The notes beneath the pieces are model-generated. The model saw only the letters and a program-made list of their open reading frames with translations. It was not told the origin of the DNA and searched no databases. The position numbers and the translations under genes were made by a program. A stretch of 64,000 nt of DNA from Dipteris shenzhenensis (Eukaryota; Polypodiophyta; Polypodiopsida; Gleicheniales). Below are positions 12,197-27,300 of this stretch, one piece after another (within the stretch, counting starts at the first letter, position 1; every line of letters starts with the position of its first letter). The stretch is from the NCBI GenBank assembly GCA_047967505.1, contig CM106538.1. One strand, given 5' to 3'.

Positions 12197-15100
12197 CTGT
12201 GATACAAAATGCAACTCAGGTTTTACTTTTATAACAAGGATACAAAACGAAGGCAAATGACACAAAAGACATGAAATGACCTCACCTTGGTCCTCAAATG
12301 GCAGGATACAACTCAAGTTTTACTTTTATAACAAGGATACAAAAGGAAGGCAAAGGACATAAATAACATGAAATGAACTCACCTTGGTGCTCAAATGGCA
12401 GGACAACATTTGCTCTATCCTCCCGTTCCTTGTCAGTAAGCTGCAAATTGAACTGCACCTGCTCCATCATGGCATCAAGAATGCAGCTCAACTTTTCAAA
12501 TTTCACAATTGCACAGGAAACGCCTGAACTAGTTTGTATTTACCTGTGGTATTATTTTCCAATTTTCAACTTGTGTCCACATTGTCCTGGGGAAGAATTT
12601 CACTTTAAAGCCCTCTGTCTTGAACTCCTCAACCTGTTGATAGGCACAATATCCATAGCCTTTAAAAGCGTTCAATGTGCAAAGTTCAAACCTTGCATCT
12701 GGAAAGGAAATCACCTGCTCACGCACTCTCCCATTTCTCCGCTTTTGTCGTATTCGTACAACTCCTGTGTTTGAAATATTTGAAGGAGCATCAAAAGTAA
12801 TCTCATGAGAATCCTTCTGAGATTCCAAACTCCCCAGTTGTTCTATAGACACGACTGTGCTTGATATGTACTCAAGAACACTCACAGTTCTTGAATCATG
12901 CAGATCAGAATGCATCAACCACAATACAGATGACACTTCACCTGCACCCAAAAAAAATGTCAGGATGATTCCTAATGGACAAAAAATATAGTGGTATAAT
13001 AAATTGCATCTATAGTGAAAAGAGGACTGGTTGGTTCTGCATCTGCGATCCGAGGAAACCATCTCCTTCACCATGCAGAACATGCAGAACCATACTGATC
13101 CAAACCATTCACAAAGGTTCTTGGGAGTCCGTTCAATGAGAACATGATTTCTAGAGCTTAATCATATCTAAATATGGAATATGCCCAAACTCATCCTCTA
13201 AAAACACAACACATAGGTCGACCTAACCCAACAAACAGGGTCGGGTCGGGTCGAGTTAATCCGATCAAGTTGGGGACATGATTAGCCCCCAACCCAGCCC
13301 CGTCCTGGCCAGCTCCTAGGGCGGCCTGATCACAGGTCAAGTGCGCCCCTCAAGTACCCCAAAACAGCCCAAACCTGCCAAAACAGGTCAAATGGACCCC
13401 TGGCCAAACTCATTCATGGTACTCTAGCGAGGTAGTTACCCTGGTACGGGTCCACCCCCTTCCTGTCCTACATTGATCTATCCTCTCATTGGGCAGCCAC
13501 ACCCACAAAGCAGCCCTGTAAGACGGGAGCAAGAAGGATGCAAGGGAGCAGAGAGCAAAACGTAGTGTGCAATAGATAAGATAAGAAACTACAACAGTGG
13601 AGGTGGTTTTGTCTAAGTGACAAAACCACACTAACCCACTAACTGTGGTTAGGGGAGGAAACCTCTAGTGAGGGAAAAGTGCCCCTAACTCACTTATGGA
13701 TTACATTGGTCACTGCCTAGAATATGTCAATAATTCTAACACCCCCTACAGTGCCAATGTGATGATGTACAAGAAAGTGATCAATCACCAAAAGGAGATA
13801 AGTTCAAGGCACTGCGAAATCAAACTTATCACGTGGAAGTGCTTTGGTGAAGATGTTTGCAACTGTTGACACATAGATCATACTAATCTCTCCTGCATGC
13901 AACTTCTCTCTGACATAATGATAATGAACCTCAATGTGCTTCATGCGAGCATGAAACACAGGATTCTTTGCCACTGCTATAGCACTCTGACTATCAATGA
14001 GAATCAGAGAAGGACCCTCCAATAAGAGATGAAGATCAACAAACAAACGATGCAGCCAAACACATTCAATTGTCACTGTGAAAGCTTCCATGTACTCAGC
14101 TTCACATGAGGAAGTAGCCACAGTAGATTGTTTCTTGCTTAGCCAAAAATTGCAAGCTTTGCCCAAAAAGAAACAATTACCACTTGTGGATTGTCTAGTG
14201 TCATAGTCTCCAACCCAATCTGAGTCACTGTAAGCCTACATCTGCAAGTCACCCCCCTTGGGAAAAAACAAGCCATAAGACTTTGTGCCTTGCAAGTAAC
14301 GGAAGATGTGTTTTACAGCCTGTCAATGTGTTGTCTTTGGGCTGTGCATATACCTGCTCACATGAGATACTGCATACTGAATATTGGGCCCTGTATTGCA
14401 CAAATAAATGAGGCATCCAACAGCTTGGTTGTAAAGTGTGGCATCCATTGATTCACCTACATCATACATAGTAAGCTTCAGCCCTGGCTCCATGGAAGTG
14501 GTTGTAGGCTTACAGTCTTGCATGTTGAATCTATCCAAGAGCTTTTGCAGCCATGGCAATAACCGATCTGATAGTTGTCATCCAAGATGTAGGAGCAAAA
14601 GTCTCCTCATAATTATGCCATTTTTCTAAGCATGGCCTTTGGCAACCAGTCGTGCCTTGTATCTAACAATAGAGCCATCTGGCTTCCTTTTCACTTTGAA
14701 AACCCATTTGGTACCAATGGCATGTTTTCCCTGATGGTAAATCCACAACATCCCAAGTCTGATTTTTCTCAATGAACTGCAATTCATTGTGCATGGCATT
14801 CATCCAGTGCACATTATCCTTGGCTTCTTCGAAAGTATCAGGTTCTTCTTCATCAAGAAGAATACCTACATAAGCTGATTCAACAAAAAGTGCCCCTCCT
14901 ACGTGCCTTGCTGCAATAGGAGTCCTGCCAGGCAAAGGTGCCTCAAGTCTACTCTCCCTGAGAGTCTGTAGCAACCAGTTCGGAACTGTTTTTGCTGCAT
15001 GTATCTCTTGAATCACTTGCCTAACAACATCATCCACTGCCTGTGGAGGAACAAAATCAGCATGTGGCTCAATCGGGGCATGTGGAGCAAGTGGAGGCTG

Positions 15101-18100
15101 CTGTAAATGCTGATTTTCAGCATGAGCATCAGCTGGGGAACCAAAAGCAATAGGAAGAAACCCCTTAAAAACATCATTTGAAAAAGCTGGAATAGTGAAT
15201 TCAGCATGTGTATGAGCTGAATTCTCTGAAAAAATCACATCTCTACTCACAAAAATCTTACGTGTGGCAAGATTATAGAGACGATAGCCTTTGCTTTTGG
15301 CACTATACCCAACAAAGATACACTTGAGTGCCTTATCTAACAACTTATGGTCGAAACTCCACAGGCACGTGAACATGTGTAACATATCCAAAAACACGAA
15401 AAATGATCCAATGAAGGCTTTCTCCCATGCCAAGCCTCATAGGGAGTGATTGTCTTCAAAGCCTTTGTGGGAGCCCGATTCAAAACATAATTGGCACACA
15501 TGAGCCCTTCGAGCCAAAATCTGTGAGGCAACTTCTTCCATCTCCATGAGAGTTCTATTTTTCCGCTCAGCTTTGCCATTTTGCTAAGGGGTAAGTCTCA
15601 CTATAAGCTGATGTGTGATGCCTTTCTCCTTCAAAAATGCCTCAAATTCATGAGACATATACTCCCCCCTCTGTCAGTGCGAAGTGTCTGCACCTTGAGT
15701 CCTGTCTCATTTTCAACCTTGTCCACAAAGTGTTTGAAATGCATAAACACATCTAATTTTTTCTTCACGCCATAGACCCAAGCGTATTTTGTGTAGTCAT
15801 CTATAAATGTGACATAATACAGATAACCACCCAAAGCAGGTGTCCTCATGGGACCACAAACATCACTATGTATGAGCTGTAATTTCCGGATAGCTCGTAC
15901 TACACCATCCTTTTTAAAGGGAAATCTATGCATCTTACCGAGGATGCATCCTTCACAGGCATGAGGAGGAGGTGATTCCAAAGGAGGCAATGCATCAACC
16001 ATAGTAGGCTTCTGAAGTGTCATCAAGCTGCCATAGCTCATGTGTCCATATCTTCTTCTTTTTTTCAAGAAAATTACTTCATTAAGTATGAATGAAAACC
16101 GCGAGAGCAAGCTCAAATGCAGGAGTACACCATGCAATGCATGAGGGAAAAAAACAGCTCAAAAGAAGCTAATAAAAAACCAAGGCGGAGGCTGAAATTG
16201 CCACCTCAGCCCTGAGGGAGACTCAGAGAAGAAAGGAGATCCTCTCCAAACTCTAAAAAAAGTAACTGCGGGATTGCCACCAAGCCACTCCATCCTCGAA
16301 GCAACATCCTAATCCAGTTTTTTCGAGGATAATGACTGAGAGATATGTACTACACATCAGCCTTGTGATGTGAGGACAACAGACTCAACCACCTGCCACC
16401 GTCGTCAACATATGGCTGGGTCATCATTTATGTACTTTGTGCTTGATCTGGTATCGCGAGCCTCATTAGCATTTCTTAAGGCCTGGCCTGTAGATAATTT
16501 TTGTTTCACAGACCAAAGAATCCATAGGTTGTTAGCCCACCCCACTGGTTGTGGGCACATGCTCTTGGGTTACATAGGCATTGAGCCCGAGCCTGGACAA
16601 GCACATTGTAAGACAGCTTTTTTATTACTACACACCTCACGATCTTGTATAATGTTTTCAAATCTTAGTATAGAAGGTCACTTTTTCTGCCCTCCACAAA
16701 AAAAAGGGGCATGCCATTAGGAGATCTTTCTAGATATTGCCTTGAGAGCCAAAACAAAGGAGCACATGTAGCCCAAACTACTTCCATTCTGGTGTGTCAC
16801 CTAGCTAGATTCTTGTGAAAAGAGCTCTTTTATGGGGACATAGCTCCAGGATCTTCCAAGCAAACATCAGGTACTTCCGACACTAAATTAAACAAATTCT
16901 TATTAACATGTACCCTTACTAGTCTCTTCATCACCCACACATTCTAACAAACGTCCTGAACACACATTGGATTCACCATCAATGAACCTATGAGATCTCC
17001 ACCATTCTTGAAGGTGTAGATTGGTTGCAATCAACATGGATGAACTTAACCAATACTCCCATTACTGTTTTTCTCCCATAAAACGTATTGCTCTGCGAAC
17101 TCTTAAGGCCAAAAGGAGCTCCAAGTTTTTAATCTGGATATTGCCCACATCAAACCCCTACTAACAATAATACTTTAAGCTAGATGCACAAGATATGTGC
17201 ACCATATCCTCTAAAAAATTTAACCCTATGATAGAGATCTTCACCTTCTCCTTGGTTTTACATGCAGTTTTGCAATGTACGTTGGAGTCTTATGTGACAT
17301 CAAGGTGTTGCTTATGCACTCACACCTTCAAACATTGCTCTCCAAAAGCTGAAGGAACGGAAAATCTGCTAGAAAGACGATTTTAAATTCTACCTCCTTT
17401 TTTGCCAATATAGTTCCGGAACGTATTCAATAGCAACACACAGTGATGATACGAGCACTCAGCTTTTCATGCAATTAAGAGATTGTATGGTACAAACAAT
17501 ATGATTATCATTTGCATTCACATGTGCTAACCATGAGATCGAAGATTGCTAAGAAATGTTGCAATTGCCTGCACAGAATTCTGTCGTAGAAGTGAGCTAA
17601 TCTGCAAAACAGAAGCACATTTAAATCACCAATACCAGAACCAGAACGCAAGCCACAAAGAAAAAGCACAATTTGATTCCCTTTCTTGCACAGTTTCTTC
17701 TTGTCTCACTCTTCTCATCAAAAGCTGGCAACTTTCGTTGCTCATCATCTAAATGTCGTGAGCATTGCATAAGAGTTAGCTACTAGATCTCAAAATTAAA
17801 GGACATGCTTATAGACTTAAAGTAGCCAGACAATTCCAATCGATAAAACATGTTGTGTTTCTTTGGTTTTTGGTATGATCATTTTGAGATGTTTCGTCCA
17901 ACAAGTTCAGTAATCCAAGAAATCAGACATAAGCTGGACAATTATGGATTTGTGACAATGATCGAAGAAATATACCTTTGTAAGACTAGAATAAGTCCAA
18001 TCATACAAATTTAGCTTTTTTGTTGTTCTAAAGATAAAAAATCTACAAAGAATATAAAAGAGAAAATGAAAGAGAAGAAAAAAGAGGTAAACAAAAAAAC

Positions 18101-18307
18101 AAAAGGAAGACATACTTAGCAAGCAAAGCAACACTTATGTCGTCATCAGTGCCCAAGCATAAGCAGCTATAGTGGGTTTCTAAAGACCCGCGGAGTCTCT
18201 TGGGCAAACCCAGTGCTTACTAAAATACATCAAATAAACAAAAGAGAAGAAACGAAGCAGGTGACTAAGCAAAAATAAACAAGCAAGTCAAGAAACAAAA
18301 TCTTCCA

Positions 18308-18355
<48 letters not shown>

Positions 18356-21300
18356 ATTTAAAACATAAAAAGCTAAATGGCCCTTTACACTTAAGTATCG
18401 TTTCTACAAAGAGGCAAAAATACATAAAGCACAAGCATACTGTTGAAACTAAAAGAAAAACGGGCTATTCAGCTCCCCACTTTTTGTTTTCAGCTTATGT
18501 TCAATCATTCTAAACATACCTAAGGCCGATACACCTAATTTGTCCTTTTTGTCTATGTGTGAGGCGGTCCATATGTTCAAAATTGAAGTCAAATACAGCC
18601 TGTTGAAAGCATACTTTTGGGAAGCATATTAACTGCATTAATATACTGCTACTGAAGAATGGGGAGTTGTAACTGCAAAAACGACTATGCCTTCAAGTAC
18701 AGAAGTTATCCCTCGTCCTCCATGCCTGGATGTGCCCCCTTGGCCCCCCTCTGCCTGTCGCAAATGGCCACATTCCCCCCCTTGCCCCAGGAGCAGCAAT
18801 CTCAGAGCCACCCTCTGAAACCATTTCCTTCTTTTGTAGGCTTGCTCCCACTTTACCAATCATTTGATACAAGGAATGCACAGTCTTGGGCTGCTGTCTC
18901 TAGCAAACTGACACTCTTTCTTCCACCTCATTTCAAGGTCTTCTTTGCTGTCTGTTGCTTAAGCACATAATGTTTGGTATTGAGATTTGATTCTATGCCA
19001 CTCATAATTGATCATCCGTAAAGATTTTCAATGAGAACCTTCAACATGTTATCCACATTAGAAGGACAACCAAAAACATTTATTCGACCCAAGCCAAAAC
19101 GGCTTCCCTCAAACTTTCCCCCTTGCGCCACCCCTGGGCTGCAGGGTTCCCTTCACCTATGCATGTACCTCCTCTTGTGGGCTCCCCCCCCCCAACTGTG
19201 TGACATGGGTTTACTAGCCCAACCCGGAACCCATAGTTGGACCTGAAACACGCCCCTTACATTTAGAGGCATCAGAGGCATTATAGACACTTGAACTTTG
19301 GTGACACCTCAAGGCTTGTTCGATTGTCCTTCAAAAACTTAGGTAGGGGGTGGGGTTGGGTTTGGAAAGGAGGTAGGGTACTCATGTTGGTAAGTCGGAT
19401 TTACCAATTATAAGAACGCAAGTCAAAGCTTTTTCTTTTTCAATAAAAAGAGTTCTATTAAGTATCGAAAAAAACCCAAGAGGAATGCTCATAGCAGAAA
19501 TACATCATGCATAGCATGAAAAACAAAATACCCTGATTGGAGAAACAACATGCTCATCAGAAGAGCTAGTGAAGCACCAAGGCTGAGGCTGAGATGTACC
19601 ACCTCAAACCTGTGGTGACTCTGAGAATCTCATAAAGGAGAGCCACTCCACTCCTTGAGGAAAATAGTCCTCTTGATAGATGCCGCACAGGAAGACCCCT
19701 ACGTGCTCACCCGAATGACCACCAAACAGTGTACAGTGTCTATCCAACTACTAGCTAATCTGTGAGAAGGGTGGACCTAAGAGCCTGTATGCATCTAGAG
19801 CTCCAAATATGCCACATTGAAATGCTTGCTAAAATCTCACAAAGAGTATCCACCGAGGCATGTGCAAGTCTGCAAGAAGAGTTGGGAACATTCTTTAGAG
19901 AGCATGACTCAACTAAATGTCATCGACCCGAAATAACCCAAGAAGAGTCATGCCTCTCATAAAAGATCCGAGACCCCGAAGAGAGAGAGCTAGGCCACGG
20001 AGTCCAAGGTCATGAAGAAGGGGGGAGGGAACAGAAGTACTCAAAATTCTAGCAAAACCCTTCCAAATAAACCTCGCTTGTCTACAATCCCATAAACAAT
20101 GCTCAATGGACTCCTTAGCAAAAAGGCAACAAGGGCAATTACGGGCTTATCCAAATTTGAACTCCGAAAGTTCACTGCAATCCCTCCATGAATAGAAAGC
20201 GAAACCAAAGTCTTCTCCAAAAGATTTCTGCAAGATTGTAGAAATCTGACAATTCTCCCAAGGAGGAGCTCTAGTGAGCTTTCAGTCCCTAAGTTTGAGC
20301 TGAACCCTCCTAGCATTGCTAACCGTGTAGCAAAAGAAGGGAGGAGGCTCTTCTCATGGTTCCCTACATCAATCCATCCCCACTTCCCAAGGTTCCACTG
20401 CAAATACTTTATGGGGGCATCTCCATAAAAATAAACCCTCCATGTACCCAGGGGAACGCGATCCAGGTTTGGGATAGGTACCAACCTGAAGTCTAGGAAC
20501 ACTAGTCTATATGACCCAAAACCCCGACACGCTCAAAAACAACACCGACAAGGATATCCTAATCCCTCGACCTAGACAACTTACACCCAAAGTGAACATA
20601 AAAAACCAAGGCATCCCCGTATGAACGTCGTCGAACCCCTATGACCTGAAGTGGGATACATGATCTCATAAAAGCTCCAAGCCATGTAGAGTGATGGTAA
20701 GGTCTGTCATCCGTGAAAATCCAAGATAGGGGTAGGGCTGCATCAATCTACTCAATTCTTCTTTCTTTTCCTTTGAGATGATTTGCCAACTCAAGCTTGC
20801 CGTCATCTGGAAGGTTTTTGAAATCCTTTCCAGAACCCACTGACGAAGAGGGTCCTATCTCTCATCTGGACCATTGCATGTGACTAGAAGTTCACCAACA
20901 GGTCTGCCATGATCATCAAGTATGCTGTCATTCTACATGACAAGTTGCCTATCAATCTCTTCCAGAGAAGTTTGAGGGATTCTCCGAAGATTAATCTTGA
21001 AGCTGCCCCAAGCTAGATGGCACCCATAAGAGGGGAGGAAGAAACCCTAATATGCGTCGAGTTCAAGATCCCCCTGGTACTACCAATCCAATCCCCATCC
21101 GAATAAGGAGAGCAGGACTATATACAATGAATGAAGAATTCTTTCCAAGGCTCCAGACCTGGCAAAAGTCCCCCTCACCACAACCTTGCAAAGCAAGGCT
21201 TTATACTGCAAATCTAGATCAATAATATTGAGGCCCCCTTATTGTGTGGGGAGAATCTAAGTCTCCCAAGGCCACTCCGGCTCTGATTTCTGCCAAACCA

Positions 21301-24300
21301 TCTAGCCCACTCCACAAGAAATTCCTTATAGGTCTTTTGATACAAAAGATGTGTACCCTGCAAACAATAACAAATAAACTAGGCCATGGCCAGCAGCACC
21401 TGGTTAACAACTATCACCCTGGAAGAAAGGTCAAGTCTAGCTGAAATCCTAAAAAGGAGTTTTCTCATGATACACTCCAGCACATGAGCAAACTGCTACA
21501 AAGGAGAGAACCCATGTCGACCTGGCAGCCCAAATATCTGTATGCAAATATACATAATCTCCCTCTTTGAAAGTCAAATATCTCCTGCGTTCATCCGCAT
21601 ATATCTTCTGCTTGGCTTAGGCATCCTGCATATTCTTTTTTGCCAACTACAGAAGGGCATCCATCCTCTCCAAGTCATTCCGTGCTTGCTGATTTTTCAC
21701 AGCCATGTCAGCAATTAAAGAAGGCATCCCTGCAGTGCATCGGTACATTGCCTCGAACGGGCTCATGCCAATGGAGAGATGCTTGGTACTCTTGTAGCAA
21801 AATTCGGCAAGTGCCAACCATTTATCCCAAGACTTATGATGGACAGTTGGAAAGGGTGAACAAATGGGTGGAGGAATATTTGAGGCACTTACTCAGTCTC
21901 AGGATGGTAAGCAATGCTAGGTGTGAGTAACGTACCCACTGCTGTAAATAACTCCTGCCAAAAGTGACCCATAAATTTTGCATCTCTGTCACTAACAATT
22001 GCCTGAGGGAAACCATGATGCTTAAAGACATGCTCAATGAATTGCCAAGCAACCTGTGATGCTGAATACCGGGTCTTAGTGAGTATGAAATGGGCTTGTT
22101 TTGTCATCCTAAGATGCTGTCCCATCCCCTCTCTGTAGAAGGCAATCCTGTGATGAAATTTATTGCTATGTGCGTCCATTTGCCCTCGGGAATGGGTAAT
22201 GGCTGCAAGAGACCTACGGGTAACTAGCTGTCCACTTTATTCGGTTGGCAAGGCAAGCATTCAGCCACGTATTTAACCACATCCCTCCACATGCCTTCCC
22301 ACGTAAAGCTCGGCTTGATTGTGTCGTATGTTTTAGTGACACCCGTATGTCCAGCCATGGGAGAGGAGTGCATTTCTTGCAAAACCAGCTGTCTATATTT
22401 TGACTCTGTCACTAAATCCTGGCACCACAACAGCCCGTTATGCAATTAGAATCCCGCATGACCGCTGCATTGTGCTTCCTTTGACCACCTTAAAGCATCC
22501 GTCTTCAAGAGGTCAGTCACAGGAGCTGCCCTCTTGGCAAATTTGCGAATAAGCACCTGTAGAAGGAAGCAAGACATAAAAATCCTATCAAATGGGTGGG
22601 ATTTTGTGGCTGTGGCCAATCTTTGATGCATTTCACCTTTGCAAGATCCACCCAAATGCCACGTCTACTCAGAATATGCCCCAGGTACTCAACCTCCTTT
22701 GCCATAAAAGTGCATTTGCTGGCTTTTGCATAAAGCTGATGCATCCTCAAAATTTCCAACACCTACTTCACATGCTTAATGTGAACCTGTCTATCTTTGC
22801 TGTAAATGAGGATATCGTCAAAGAAAACCAGCACACATCTGAAAAGAAGAGGCTGCAATATCTTGTTCATCAGCGCCTAGAAAGTGGCCGGTGCATTAAT
22901 CAATCCAAAAGGCATCACTGTTGAAAATGGGGAGAGAGTGAGAGACACTCATCACATGATTGGAGACAAGAGCTGAGGAACAATAGCTGATGTTGATATA
23001 TGGGTTAATCGTAGCGAGTACATGGCCTGTGGCACAAGTGGCCTCAAGACTCTTCACACTCACACAACTGTAGGACACTCCTAGGACTCTAGGACCACAC
23101 ACACTAGGACTCCGATAGCTCCAACAAACCCCCCTTCGGAGCTAGGGTGAGAAACTATGACATCATCCAGAGTGTGCATCCCAGGCAATCTCAGAGGCTA
23201 ACAGCTGAGCATAATTCAGAGGTTGAACCAAGCACTCTCATGGCTTAGGTGTCAACGTGATCAGAGACTCAAATCTAAGCATGGATGCATGACCAACTCA
23301 TAGGTCTAGAGAGTACACCAACATCCTAGAACTCGACTAGGCCTAATAAAGGAAAGACATAACAACCCCCCTGTCTCCTAACTGGGTACATGGAAATAAG
23401 TGGAGCCTTTTATAGGACGAGACACACAAAATGACAAATTATTACATCATTTTAGGGGGACTACCCAAGGCAGAGTACCTAACACACACATGACTCTAGA
23501 AAGCCCACTCTTCATCTATCACCTCATGGAGGGATAGACCAAAAACAGCAACAGTGCAGGCTTGTTCCTCAGGTCCAGAAGGTGTAGCTTCATCGTCTTC
23601 GTCCTCGCTCTGCTCCGCAACCAGAGTGGCATGTTCTTTGGCTTGTACCTTTGCCATCTTCTTGAAGCAACGATCCTCTGTATGGCCAAGCTTCTGACTG
23701 TAATTACATTTAAGAGGTTTTCCTTTCTTCTTGGGCTTATTCTTGAGAAAGAATGCTTTGTCAGGTTCAAAGGAAGATTCTGCTTTCTCTGTAAGCCTAC
23801 GGTCCTCATCAATGAGATGAGCTACCATATCCTTAAAGCTCATATTGCGGCTGATTCTTAGGACAGCAAGGATCTCACTGTACTTGGAAATGTCTTCAAT
23901 ACTTGAGAGAAGTACAGCAACTTGATCATCATCTTCAACAATGGCTCGGATGGCAGATAATTGTTGGAGAATTGACCCAAGATTGCTCAAGTGTTCATTG
24001 AGGGTTTCAGTTTCCTTCATCTTGAGCTTGAAGAGTTTTTGTTTGAGAAAGACTTTGGAATTATTGATCTTATTTCCAAACAAATTCTCTAATTTTTCCC
24101 AAACGTCATTTGCAGTCTTATCAAAATCCACATGGTGGATAAGGTTGTCAGCTAAAGCTAGGCCAATGATAGCCATTGCTTTATCATTTTGGTTTTCCCA
24201 CCAACTGATTCTAGCATCATCACTTTGGGGTTTTGGCTCCTTGCCATTGGTGATATTCCATATGCCTTCTCGCATAAGAAGAAGCCGTAGTTTCGTCTGC

Positions 24301-27300
24301 CAAGTTGGGAAATTGATCCATGAGAATTTCTCGATGAACGAGGAGATTTTTATGCTATCCATTGGTGGGAAGGTCTTAGCTGTTATTACAGCCAGTGTCT
24401 AAATCCCTTACAATGTTTACTCAAAAAAAAAAAAAGGCACAAAGGAGACCTCAGATTATCAAGAAAGAATGCTGATTTCAGCCTTCAGAAGCATAACTTC
24501 AGGAATGGATTTGGAAGACATGGAGCTATACTAGATACATGCTTCGTCAATAGCTTAAAAACAGCACCTTCTTCAGTTCACGGTCAACACTTCAGTGTTC
24601 GATCCAGCAGAAGCGGCATTAAGAGGAGAAGATGCCTCTGTAGGTGATGCTGTAGCTAGGCTAATCGTGGCTGAAAAATGCAGACTTGGATAGCGTCTTC
24701 AGAAAGCATGGCATGGCGTAGGTATATAGCAACGTGAGAGAGTCGCCCGTCATAAGAGCTTCAGCGTGGCGCAAACATCATAGTAGAGAATCGGGTCAAC
24801 AAGTAAATTCAAAGGTGGAACCTTGTGAAAGTCAATACCTCGTGCAGGAAATGAGCAGCAACCAATGAAGCAGGGAGCCACGAACTAAATCCACGGGCAG
24901 CCATGAATTGGAGCAAGATAATTCGTGAACCGATCAAGAGACCAGGGGCAGATTGCTGGAGCAAATCGTGGGCATGAAGCTGGAGCAGACATTTGATCAC
25001 GAACAACAGCAGCAGTAAAAGGGCCTGACTTCAGTTCGAGCAGTCAGGGCAGCAAATCGTAGCAAAGAACGGCGGGCTGTTTGCAGGGCATTGGGGCAGA
25101 ATGCTGCTGCTGGAGATTGCGCAGATCAGGGGCGGAAGGAGGAGAGCTGAGAGGCGACAGCAGCAATGGGCAGAATGATGGGATATCTCAAGGTGTATGC
25201 CCTAGGCACACCTTGGTTTCTATGTGTGTGTGCGCTAGAGGCACAGTAAGGTGCCCATAAGCACTGTTAGGTGGTGGTAGATGCCACATAGGATGATTGA
25301 GAGAATCTAGGAGCAGATTGAGGAGATGATTGTGGAGCTCACAAGTCATCAGTGATGTCAATGATCATGTAAGAGGTGCCTACATAAGGACCTCACCTTT
25401 CTTCATTCTATAGGCAAGCATTCTCATTTTGTGTTCACTTCATGCTTTCCCTTCAGTTCCCCAACATGGTATCAGAGCACTTTGATCCTCCTTGAGCCCA
25501 TTTGTGCCACATCATCTTCTTCTTCTCCATCTTCACCATTTCTTCCCTTTCTTCCCAAATCTTGCTAGAGCTTGTTCTCCCTCGTTTCTCCGCCATTCTC
25601 CAAGCCCTTCCTGCTGGAGATACCTCTCGAATGGGCGAACCTTCACCTGCTGGTCGCCATTTCCTGAAAATCGTCGAACCTTTCTTCTGCGTTTTCTCTG
25701 TTTCAACTCCATCTTTCTCTAATTCCTTTTAGGGGAAGCTTCTCCATACCTTGGGCTATCTTGTGTTGAAATTTGAGCAGCAATGGCTGCATATTCAAGG
25801 AGAAAACAAGGAAAAACCAGTCAACTTTGAAGCAGCTAGCTATGGCGACGTGACGTGGAATTGCGCCTCTCCTCCTCAGTGGATCTTCTCTGGTATATGA
25901 GCTTTCTTTTGCTTCAGAAAGCCCTGTTTTCTTTGCTTTGAAGAGTGAGATACAATCCCTCCAAGTTCAGGCCTCTGTTTTGGACAGTTTTGACAAGGTT
26001 GTGTGTTTGATGCTACATTAGATGCTACTTTAGCATTTCTGATGTTTTAAAGTGTTGAATAGCGTCAGTACAACTGTGGCTACAGCTTTGCTTTAAGTTG
26101 CTATACCTGGATTTGCTTGGAATGCTTTCATTTAGCCACCTCTATGAAGCATGCAAATGAAAACATCATTTCCATTATGTTTTGTAGCATGGAATTTGGT
26201 TGCAAGCCTTTGTTACTCTAAATGCTTGTATTTTGAAGCTCTTCAACTCTTTCTACCCTTGTAAGAGAGTAGACACTGCCCATTCTGGGTTAGACCCTCT
26301 CATGGCTACCATCTTGAATATGGATAAGTTCAATGGTAAAGGCTTTCACACTGTGCATGTACATGCAGGGGAGATAACCATTGGAAGGTCTTTTGTATCC
26401 CTTTTGTTTACTTCACACCCTTGGGAACCCCTTGCTAGCATGAGAACCTAGCCATAGATTTATCCTTGACCACCATGAGATGGCATGAGAAACTATGAGA
26501 CTAGATGTATCCTTGACATAGCCTGAGGCATTCCCTTGAGGGGGGGTATGATGGGATATCTCAAGGTGTATGCCCTAGGCACACCTTGGTTTCTATGTGT
26601 GTGTGCGCTAGAGGCACAGTAAGGTGCCCATAAGCATTGTTAGGTGGTGGTAGATGCCACATAGGATGATTGAGAGAATCTAGGAGCAGATTGAGGAGAT
26701 GATTGTGGAGCTCAGAGGTCATCAGTGTTGTCAGTGATCATGTAAGAGGTGCCTACATAAGGACCTCACCTTTCTTCATTCTATAAGCAAGCATTCTCAT
26801 TTTGTGTTCACTTCATGCTTTCCCTTCAGTTCCCCAACACAGAACTGAAGCGGCCATCATGAATCTTGGGATAGAGACTGCGGGCAAAACTGGAACGGCC
26901 TGCTGGACAGCAACGTGAAGATGGCGGGCAGAATTCCTGGCCGAGATGGATGCGTGAGCAGATTGCGAGGGAGGCCGACTGCTTCAATGTGGCTTCATCT
27001 CCACAAGACGCAGTTGTAGAAGCAGGCGACAAACTGAGAAGGGGAGCATGTAGAAATGCGCATGGACTTTCTCCATGGCAAAAGAAGAAATCGTGACAGC
27101 GTGTTGCTCTTCCAAAATCGTGGTGCAGGATACTCTCAACGGCTGAGCGATGGCGGGCAGAAATAGTACGTGGAGCTACCCGAGCTCTGATACCATTTGT
27201 TGAAAATGGGGAGAGGGTGAGAGACACTCATCACATGATTGGAGACGAGAGCTGACGCACAATAGCTGATGTTGATAGATGGATTAATCGTAGCGAGTAC

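Larger units (their letters stand above)
13400..16055 (-). mobile_element. Decayed Ty1/copia element in an ELP5 intron
   Basis: Minus-strand order is integrase, reverse transcriptase, RNase H, polypurine tract (GTAGGGGG) and 3' LTR beginning TGTTAGAATTATTGAC at 13741. The 5' LTR and gag are missing: homology ends near 16055, where a LINE tail abuts. The polymerase has a large deletion removing the central catalytic part. It lies in the same orientation as ELP5, in the 4,590-bp intron. Confidence 0.85.

Noticed and set aside
12945-13083. N-terminal extension of the 12529-13083 minus frame
   Set aside because: The frame runs through the acceptor at 12943-12942. The spliced upstream exon at 17532-17601 restores the family sequence, so this is intron.
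23562-24402. Plus-strand frames opposite gag
   Set aside because: Shadows of the gag frame; the minus frame has the copia gag and knuckle motifs.
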